A stretch of DNA of 5,942 nt from CAVRZY01 sp963725415 (GTDB lineage Bacteria; Acidobacteriota; Terriglobia; Bryobacterales; Bryobacteraceae): the NCBI GenBank assembly GCA_963725415.1, contig CAVRZY010000064.1:1-5942 (forward strand), given 5' to 3'. The notes beneath the pieces are model-generated. The model worked only from the letters and a program-made list of their open reading frames with translations, had not been told where the DNA came from and did no database searches. Position numbers and translations under genes: made by a program. This document shows, in pieces, positions 1 to 5,121 of the stretch (the first letter of the stretch is position 1; each line of letters begins with the position of its first letter).

Positions 1-349
1 TAGGTTTATGACCCGTCTGCTCCAGCATCGTTCTGGCGCTGCCGCTGTCCAGGGTCAGCGGCTTCTCGCACAGCACGTGGATTTTGCGTTCCAGGAACCA
101 CACACTAATCTCGAAGTGACTCACCGGCGGAGTGCAGATCAGCACGGCATCCAGGTCAACCTGCGCGGCCATTTCCTGGTAAGACCTGTAGCTCCGGCAG
201 CGCAAGGCCTCGCCCAGAGCTTGGGCAGCCTCCAGCCGGACGTCCGCCACGCCCACCATCTCGCCCTCTTCCAGGTCCTGGAAGATCCGGCCATAGGCCT
301 GCCCGATGCCTCCCGCACCCGCCAATCCGAACCTCAGCCTTTCAGGCAT
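1..349 (-). CDS. Gfo/Idh/MocA family oxidoreductase, N-terminal part (cut by the window edge)
   Basis: This frame gives the first 116 residues of a cytoplasmic NAD(P)-dependent sugar or cyclitol dehydrogenase and runs off the left edge. The Rossmann nucleotide-binding loop GLAGAGGIG lies at residues 8-16 after a short first beta strand. The family hallmark EKP, which carries the catalytic lysine in known members, is at 95-97 in HVLCEKPLTL; ICTPPVSH at 71-78 is the usual strand before it. The ATG at 349 is preceded by GGAAGG with a 5-base spacer. The start overlaps the end of the upstream aminotransferase by 8 bp, so the two are probably translationally coupled. Family members oxidise or reduce a hydroxyl on sugars, inositols or UDP-sugars, and pairing with a DegT aminotransferase is common in amino-sugar and aminocyclitol pathways. 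The C-terminal substrate domain is outside the window, so the substrate cannot be assigned. Confidence 0.9.
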   Translation of the reverse strand, partial: MPERLRFGLAGAGGIGQAYGRIFQDLEEGEMVGVADVRLEAAQALGEALRCRSYRSYQEMAAQVDLDAVLICTPPVSHFEISVWFLERKIHVLCEKPLTLDSGSARTMLEQTGHKP

Positions 350-1585
350 CTCTGCCTTCCTGGGCGCACTGCCCGGCCGCCCAGCGAATCGATTCGGCTA
401 TGTAAGTCACGTGCGATTCTTGGTAGCGCTCGTTCCAGGGGAGCACCAGAATCCGCTCCAGCGCCTCGTAGACGCCGGGGAATCGGCGCCGGTCATAGTC
501 CAGCGCCTCCGGGCGGGCCAGCGTGAACGGGTAATGGCTCCTGCCGAAGGTGCGCTGTTCCCGGAAAATCTCGCACTCGAAAGCGGGCTTTTGAATGTAC
601 CTGGGGCTGGAGGATACTCCTTTGGTCTTCAACAGGCGCCCCATCCTGACCGCCCCTCCCGGCACGATCTCGTCGTCCACGCGCAGGCAGTACTTCCAAT
701 AGGTCGAGACACAGTTCGGCTCCGAGACCGGGGTGTGGATTCCTGCTACCCCCTGCAAGGCCTCCGTCAGCAAGTGTGCGGCTCGAATCCGGTTCGCAAC
801 TGCCCCTTCCAGCTTGGGCAATTGCGCCACCGCTACGGCGCCTTGCAGTTCCGTCATGCGGTAATTCAACGCCAGAAAATAGTGGTCCGGATTCGGATCC
901 CCGTATCCCCAGGCCTTGTTGACGAACAGAAATGCCCGGCGCGCTAGCAGCGGATCGTTGCTGGTAATGAGCCCTCCCTCCCCGGTGGTGATGTGCTTTC
1001 CCTGCTGAAGGCTGAAGCACCCCACGGCCCCCATGCTTCCCACCAAATGCCCGTTGTGGCGCGACAGAAAAGCCTGGGCGCAATCTTCAATCACCGGCAG
1101 GTGGTTCGCCTTTGCCAGTTCCATGATTCCCGCCATATCGCACGGGGTCCCGAAAAGGTGCGTAGCCATGATCGCCCGGGTACGCGGGCTAAGGCAGGCC
1201 GCAATGGTTTCCCGGGTCACGTTGAACGTGCCCGGATCCACGTCCGCAAAAACCGGAATCGCGCCTTGATAGAGAATCGGCGTCAGCGCCCCCATGTCGG
1301 TGATCGGAGTGGTGATGATTTCGTCTCCCGGATCCGGGTTGATGGCGGCGATCGCGGCGTGAATGGCGCTGGTTCCGGAACTGCACGCCACCACGTGCTT
1401 CACCCCCAGGATCTCGGCAAACTGCTGCTCCAGAGCTTTCACCAAGCTCCCTTTCGTGCTGGTCAGCGTGCCGCTGCGAACCGCTTCCGCCAGTAACCCG
1501 ATCTCCTCCTCGCCCAGGGTCCGACCCAGCTGTCCTGATCGGAGGGGAGCGCCAGCGCTTCATTCCGGCTTTCGGAAATGGCCAT
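342..1585 (-). CDS. DegT/DnrJ/EryC1/StrS family PLP-dependent aminotransferase, with an apparent N-terminal frameshift
   Basis: Fold type I aminotransferase of the sugar/cyclitol class, expected to move an amino group from Glu or Gln to a keto-sugar in the cytoplasm. Counting from the TTG at 1445 (367 residues), SSGTSAIHAAI at 22-32 is the cofactor phosphate region, D121 in VIEDCAQA pairs with the pyridine nitrogen, and K150 in QQGKHITTGEGG is the PLP lysine. That TTG is not the real start: the same frame stays open upstream to a stop at 1558-1560 and encodes the conserved N-terminal stretch (GEEEIGLLAEAVRSG, then LTSTKGS) with no ATG, GTG or TTG. The best start is the ATG at 1585, with AGAAGG 4 bases before it, but it lies in another frame (MAISESRNEALAL). 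One added C at the run 1544-1547 joins EALAL to PLRSGQLG and gives 414 residues, a normal family length. The gene is either frameshifted or carries a sequencing error. It sits 27 bp after the fusion gene and overlaps the oxidoreductase. Confidence 0.88.
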
Positions 1586-1589
1586 GCGA

Positions 1590-1595
1590 CCTTCT
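1590..1595 (-). promoter_or_regulatory. Ribosome binding site for the DegT aminotransferase
   Basis: AGAAGG lies 4 bases before the ATG at 1585 on the minus strand. It supports 1585 as the original start of the aminotransferase although that ATG is out of frame with the conserved body. No comparable site precedes the in-frame TTG at 1445, where conserved family sequence continues upstream. Confidence 0.55.
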
Positions 1596-1612
1596 TTCAC
1601 TCGAACATCGGA

Positions 1613-3289
1613 CTATTCTAGCCCCAACCGGCCGCCCCTGCCAGGCCCCCGAATCCGCGCCACCAGCAGCTCCGCCATCAGCCCAAGATGCCCCACAATC
1701 GTCCTCAGTACTTTCATCTTAGAGTGACCCAGTAAACGCGCTTCCAGCGTTGCCGGGTATTCGACGATCCTGGATCCCTGTTGGTCCAATCGCGCCAGCA
1801 TTTCCGTGACGCCCAAGAACCTGCCGCGTTTGACACGGAGCCCATTGAGGGCGCTCTTCCGATAGACTCGAAAACAGCTCGTGTAAGTGAACAGCTTATT
1901 CCTCAGGAGACTGCGGTAAAGGACAGAGGCGCTCTGCGACAGTTTCAGCCGCCAGGCCGGCACATTTCCTACCCTGCCCTGGGGATGATAAGGCGACGCC
2001 GTTACCATGTCCACTCCTTCCCTCAATAGGGGGATCATTCCTTTGAGCTGGAGCGGGTCGTAACTACAATCGCTGTCGATCGAGCAGACGATTTCGGTCT
2101 TCGCTTCACGTAGCCCCGTCAGAATCGCTGCCGCTACGCCCTGGTTGCGGCCGTGCCGTACCACTCTGTAGTCCGGCCTGCCGCCGAAAGTCGCTTCCAA
2201 CTGCTCCGCCGTGCCGTCGCTGCTGCCGTCATCCACAAACAGGTACTCCACCTCGTAGTCGGCGTCCAGGCTCGCTTGCAGGCCCTCCAGCGTATTAGCC
2301 AGGTAAGGGATGACCTCCTTTTCGTTGAAACAGGGGATCACGATGGTCACCGCCTTCCTGCCGCCGGCCTTCTGGCGTGGCGCTTCGCCCTTCCCCGGCG
2401 CCTCAGACCATCCGATCCTCAAGACCGGCTGCTCGCTGCCCGCCTCCAATCCCAGGTGCCTGGCGATTCCGGTGAATTGGTAGCTTTCGAGACATTCCTC
2501 CAGGATGCGGCAGCTTCTCTCCAGATGCTGGTAGTGAGCCCGGCGAGCCTGCAAACTCGCCCCGCTGATCCTGGGCTGCGCTGGATCGAACTCCCAGAGG
2601 TGAAAGTTCAGTACGAACGCGTCCTGGTGCCGCAGGCGCCAGTGCCGGATCGCTTGCCTGGTCAGCCCAACCGGCAACCTCCGCAGCCAGCTTCCCGCTC
2701 CAATCGGCAGATTGAACCCCAAGACCGCGCAACTCGACACCGGCACTTCCCACAACACTCCTTGCGGATATCGAACTGCGTGAATCGCTGCCGGGCGCCG
2801 AACAGTTCCGAATCGCGGCGGGATTGCGCATTGATAAGCGTAGCCAGCTTCCACCAGCAGCGCCCCTGTTTTCGAGTCAGCGGAACCACCCCGCTCTTCG
2901 GCGTTCCAGTGTCCGTAAACCCGCCTCCCGCTCGCCCTCTGCACCGCTTCGCGCGACCTCGCCAGCTCCGCCCGTAACTCCCCCTCTGACAATACCCCAG
3001 CATTTCGAACATCGTAGCTGCGGCTTGCCACTTCGTGGCCCCGCTGCGCCACTTCTCTTACCAGGTCCCTGTGTTGCTCGGCCACCGGCGCGAAAACGAA
3101 AAAGGTGGCCTGCGCGCCAGACTGCCCCAGTAGGTCCAATAACTTAAGGGTGCTCTCCTCTAACCGGCTCTGGAAACGATACCACTGCTCTGGCGGTATC
3201 AGTTCGCGGAATGTCCGGGCCTGGAAGTAATCTTCCACAACGATGCTTAACAGCCCCCGGTGCTTCTTGCTCGCCGCCCCTGCACCCAT
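1613..3289 (-). CDS. Fusion of a degenerate NodB/DUF3473 polysaccharide deacetylase domain and a family 2 glycosyltransferase
   Basis: The start chosen is the ATG at 3289, with AGGAG 5 bases before it (558 residues); the frame also opens at a TTG at 3358 and an ATG at 3319 without good sites. Residues about 13-280 match the XrtA/PEP-CTERM-type polysaccharide deacetylase family: VEDYFQ at 18-23, ATFFVFAPVAEQH near 61-73, GHEVAS at 84-89, NLPIGAG near 193-199, HLWEFDPAQPRI near 230-241. Catalytic positions are eroded. The first Asp of the usual DVED is Val17, the two metal-binding His of the ASHGYxH motif are Arg90 and Val94, and the RAP motif is replaced by WNA (128-130). D20 and H230 remain. 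After a linker at about 284-311 comes a GT2 domain of the dolichol-phosphate-sugar synthase kind: IVIPCFNE at 315-322, VDDGSSDGT at 352-360, DSD at 405-407, FRVYRKSAL at 473-481. No membrane segment or signal peptide is evident, so it is probably cytoplasmic or peripheral. Likely role: sugar transfer to a lipid carrier or glycan, with a non-catalytic deacetylase-like half. It is the first gene of the minus-strand operon. Confidence 0.88.
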   Translation of the reverse strand: MGAGAASKKHRGLLSIVVEDYFQARTFRELIPPEQWYRFQSRLEESTLKLLDLLGQSGAQATFFVFAPVAEQHRDLVREVAQRGHEVASRSYDVRNAGVLSEGELRAELARSREAVQRASGRRVYGHWNAEERGGSADSKTGALLVEAGYAYQCAIPPRFGTVRRPAAIHAVRYPQGVLWEVPVSSCAVLGFNLPIGAGSWLRRLPVGLTRQAIRHWRLRHQDAFVLNFHLWEFDPAQPRISGASLQARRAHYQHLERSCRILEECLESYQFTGIARHLGLEAGSEQPVLRIGWSEAPGKGEAPRQKAGGRKAVTIVIPCFNEKEVIPYLANTLEGLQASLDADYEVEYLFVDDGSSDGTAEQLEATFGGRPDYRVVRHGRNQGVAAAILTGLREAKTEIVCSIDSDCSYDPLQLKGMIPLLREGVDMVTASPYHPQGRVGNVPAWRLKLSQSASVLYRSLLRNKLFTYTSCFRVYRKSALNGLRVKRGRFLGVTEMLARLDQQGSRIVEYPATLEARLLGHSKMKVLRTIVGHLGLMAELLVARIRGPGRGGRLGLE

Positions 3290-3294
3290 TCCGG

Positions 3295-3299
3295 CTCCT
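3295..3299 (-). promoter_or_regulatory. Ribosome binding site that fixes the start of the deacetylase-glycosyltransferase gene
   Basis: AGGAG lies 5 bases before the ATG at 3289 on the minus strand. It is the only strong Shine-Dalgarno match among the candidate starts of this frame (3289, 3319, 3358), and the family's conserved sequence begins about a dozen residues after this ATG. Confidence 0.65.
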
Positions 3300-3374
3300 G
3301 GCCTCCACAGGCCCTCCATTTTACACTGCCTGCCCGGCCGCACGAAGCCGTCCCGCAACCGTCCTCAACGGCGG

Positions 3375-3380
3375 TATAAT
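3375..3380 (+). promoter_or_regulatory. Candidate -10 box for the PurF-like gene
   Basis: A perfect TATAAT lies in the divergent intergenic region, facing the PurF-like gene. I see no good -35 hexamer 16-18 bases upstream and no TG before the box, so this is a half-match. If used, transcription would start near 3387 and leave a leader of about 170 bases. Confidence 0.4.
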
Positions 3381-3386
3381 GCTGTA

Positions 3387-3557
3387 GCCCACGGCTTCGA
3401 AACCGAAATCCTGGGGCAACGCAGACGGCCGCGCCGGTCGCGCCCGTCTCCGCGTCTGCTCTGGCGATCCCGTGCGGCCAAGCCATCCCCCCGGGGGTGG
3501 CTCGGGAGAAATGGCAGCATTGCTCCCCGACAAGACCATAAGGAAAGGACCTGCGTC
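3387..3557 (+). promoter_or_regulatory. GC-rich leader with inverted repeats before the PurF-like gene
   Basis: This non-coding stretch can form three hairpins on the plus strand. The first pairs GCAGACG at 3421-3427 with CGTCTGC at 3453-3459. The second pairs AGCCA plus a C run (3481-3492) with a G run plus TGGCT (3493-3502), with one bulged T. The third is compact: GGGAG (3504-3508) pairs with CTCCC (3523-3527) and, across one A/G mismatch, AATG (3510-3513) pairs with CATT (3518-3521) around the loop GCAG. The last two are only one base apart, and the third ends 30 bases before the start codon. No T run follows, so they do not look like intrinsic terminators. The sequence does not match the conserved cores of the riboswitch classes I can recall. 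A regulatory RNA is possible, but GC-rich DNA folds easily. Confidence 0.35.
3540..3549 (+). promoter_or_regulatory. Ribosome binding site of the PurF-like gene
   Basis: The purine-rich stretch AAGGAAAGGA ends 8 bases before the ATG at 3558. It decides the start, since the frame stays open for more than 300 bases upstream, where it runs antisense to the divergent gene and gives no family-like sequence. Confidence 0.7.
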
Positions 3558-4901
3558 ATGCCAGGACTATTTGCTCTTAGTATCAATCCTGACGAGTACA
3601 AAGGGGACTTCGCAGAAGATCTGTTCCTCGGCACATTCTATCACCAGCATCTCGGCGAAGAATATTCCGGACTGTCCACTTCCGCCGACGGGCAGTTTCA
3701 GGTTCGCACCCATCGGGGACTCTTTCGGGTAACTTTCAGCGCAGATTACCAAGACCTGCGCGGAACGGAAGGAATCGGCTACTGCGGTCTCGTCAGAGAG
3801 CCTCACTTCTCCGATTCTCGGTTGGGCAAGCTCTCCTTTTGCTCCTCCGGCAACATCACCAATCTCCAGGCACTAATAGAACGCTTCAAGACGTTCGGCC
3901 ATATTTTTACCAGGGAAGATGATATCGAGATCATTACTAAACTGGTCGTCCAGGGCAACGATGTCATTGACGGCATCAAGAGGATGACCAAAGAGATCGA
4001 GGGCGCCTACTCGCTTCTGATTCTTGCCGAGGAAGGAATCTATGCCGTGCGCTGCCCAACCGGCCACTGGCCTTTGGTTATCGGCGAAAAGGCCGGCGCC
4101 GTGGCGGTGGCCTCCGAGTCCGGCGGCTTTGGCAATCTGGGGTTTACGCGACTGAGAGATCTGGAGCCGGGAGAGATCATCCTGCTGAAGAACGGCCACT
4201 GGGCGACCAAGGATGTAATCCGAGGCTCGACGCTTCAACCCTGTAGCTTCTACTGGGTCTATACTGGTTTTCCCAATAACATCTTCGAGAACATTCCTGA
4301 CTCGTGGGTCAGAAAGAGGTTGGGCGCTGCCCTGGCTCGCCGAGACATCGAAAGAGGATTCGTCCCCGACGTTGTTATTCCCATTCCGGATTCCGGCAGG
4401 TTCCATGCCATCGGGTATCATCAGGAGTTCTGCCGTCAGATGATGGCCGGGACAATCACCCGGATGCCGCTTTACGATGAGCTTCTGCTCAAGTATCCCT
4501 ATGCCGGCAGAAGTTTCATTCCTCAGGACCAAGCGTTGAGAGACCGCGAGGCCCGAATCAAGCTCTTGGCCAGCGGCGAGGATTGCCAGGGCAAGGTGGT
4601 GGCGGCTTGCGACGACTCCATTGTCCGGGGAACTCAGACTCAGACCGATCTGGTGCCCAAACTGAGACAGGCGGGGGTCAAAGAGATTCACTTCAGAATC
4701 TCCAATCCCGAGCTGCGCTCGCACTGCGTTTGGGGAAAGACCACCAAGAAGGGCGAGGTCTTGGCTTCCAGGATTCCTTCAATGGAAGACCGAATTGCGT
4801 TCCTGGGCGTGGACGGCCTCGAGTACAACACCATTGAGGATCTGGCCGAAGCCATCGGCCGCCCCAGAGAAAGCCTCTGCGTGGACTGTTCCCTGGGTTG
4901 A
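3558..4901 (+). CDS. PurF-like amidophosphoribosyltransferase paralogue lacking the catalytic glutaminase cysteine
   Basis: The 447-residue protein has the full layout of glutamine PRPP amidotransferase, which makes phosphoribosylamine in the first step of purine synthesis. Residues about 1-215 correspond to the Ntn glutaminase domain and 225-447 to the phosphoribosyltransferase domain. The second half keeps IPIPDSG (274-280), GRSFIPQDQ (317-325) and the PRPP loop DDSIVRGT (352-359). Cysteines at C229, C390, C441 and C444 fall where the Bacillus subtilis enzyme binds its 4Fe-4S cluster. The glutaminase half is altered: the protein begins MPGLFALS where the family has MCGIFGI, so the nucleophile is Pro2. 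HRGQ is replaced by HLGE (31-34), the RYSTAG stretch is not recognisable near 75-80, and HNGN reads SSGN (96-99), losing the oxyanion Asn. Glutamine hydrolysis is therefore unlikely. It may use free ammonia or another nucleophile, or be regulatory; this is inference. It looks single-gene, and parts are less GC-rich than neighbouring genes (about 42% at 3901-3960). Confidence 0.85.
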   Translation: MPGLFALSINPDEYKGDFAEDLFLGTFYHQHLGEEYSGLSTSADGQFQVRTHRGLFRVTFSADYQDLRGTEGIGYCGLVREPHFSDSRLGKLSFCSSGNITNLQALIERFKTFGHIFTREDDIEIITKLVVQGNDVIDGIKRMTKEIEGAYSLLILAEEGIYAVRCPTGHWPLVIGEKAGAVAVASESGGFGNLGFTRLRDLEPGEIILLKNGHWATKDVIRGSTLQPCSFYWVYTGFPNNIFENIPDSWVRKRLGAALARRDIERGFVPDVVIPIPDSGRFHAIGYHQEFCRQMMAGTITRMPLYDELLLKYPYAGRSFIPQDQALRDREARIKLLASGEDCQGKVVAACDDSIVRGTQTQTDLVPKLRQAGVKEIHFRISNPELRSHCVWGKTTKKGEVLASRIPSMEDRIAFLGVDGLEYNTIEDLAEAIGRPRESLCVDCSLG

Positions 4902-4940
4902 GCGAGTCCAGGAAGCGCGCCCTGCTGAACTGCTGAATTC
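4902..4940. other. Short spacer between the PurF-like gene and tRNA-Lys, with a tandem 8-bp repeat
   Basis: This 39-base gap between convergent genes holds no clear intrinsic terminator on either strand. It contains CTGCTGAA twice in tandem (4922-4929 and 4930-4937), ending 3 bases before the encoded CCA of the tRNA. The repeat has no evident function. Confidence 0.5.
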
Positions 4941-5016
4941 TGGTGAGCCGGGCGGGACTCGAACCCGCGACCCTCTGCTTAAAAGGCAGATGCTCTACCG
5001 CCTGAGCTACCGGCCC
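4941..5016 (-). tRNA. tRNA-Lys (anticodon UUU)
   Basis: The minus strand folds into a complete 76-base cloverleaf with an encoded 3' CCA. The acceptor arm GGGCCGG pairs with CCGGCTC with one G-U pair. The D stem is GCTC/GAGC, the anticodon stem TCTGC/GCAGA encloses the loop CTTTTAA with anticodon TTT, and the T arm GCGGG/CCCGC encloses TTCGAGT. The discriminator base is A. It decodes AAA and AAG lysine codons. It lies between a convergent PurF-like gene and a divergent isomerase-like gene, with no integrase nearby to suggest use as an attachment site. Confidence 0.97.
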
Positions 5017-5042
5017 CTGGGATCATCGGCGGGTCATCCCTT

Positions 5043-5071
5043 ACAATAGCACACGCGCTCACCGCCGTCAC
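5043..5071 (-). promoter_or_regulatory. Candidate promoter of tRNA-Lys
   Basis: On the minus strand a -35-like GTGACG (5066-5071, 4 of 6 to TTGACA) and a -10-like TATTGT (5043-5048, 4 of 6 to TATAAT) are 17 bases apart. A TG one base before the -10 makes it an extended -10. The box ends 26 bases before the G at 5016-5017 where the tRNA begins, which would give a short 5' leader. Spacing and position fit, but the hexamers are imperfect. Confidence 0.45.
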
Positions 5072-5121
5072 CAGCCGCCCAGACCGCCGACCTCCGCCAG
5101 CCAGTGTGTCAGAATGGTGGC

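Noticed and set aside
306..947. Plus-strand open frame of 213 codons
   Set aside because: It is antisense to the aminotransferase, which carries the PLP motifs on the minus strand.
1443..1445. TTG as the true start of the aminotransferase
   Set aside because: Conserved family sequence continues in the same frame for almost 40 residues upstream, and no ribosome site fits.
2153..2977. Plus-strand open frame of 274 codons
   Set aside because: It is antisense to the deacetylase-glycosyltransferase fusion and has no domain-like pattern.
3481..3502. Intrinsic terminator in the divergent intergenic region
   Set aside because: The hairpin is strong but no T run follows on either strand, and it would lie inside the leader of the PurF-like gene.
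3243..3557. Upstream extension of the PurF-like frame giving a protein of about 550 residues
   Set aside because: The extra sequence is low-complexity Arg/Pro-rich, runs antisense to the start of the divergent gene, and ends just before a strong ribosome site and an ATG where family similarity begins. A Cys two codons before that ATG does not align with the catalytic position.
3387..3557. A known riboswitch such as the PRPP/guanidine (ykkC), cyclic-di-GMP, cobalamin, TPP or glycine class
   Set aside because: I compared the leader with the conserved core strings I remember for these classes and found no convincing match.
3873..4724. Minus-strand open frame of 283 codons
   Set aside because: It is a shadow of the PurF-like gene, with no recognisable motif.
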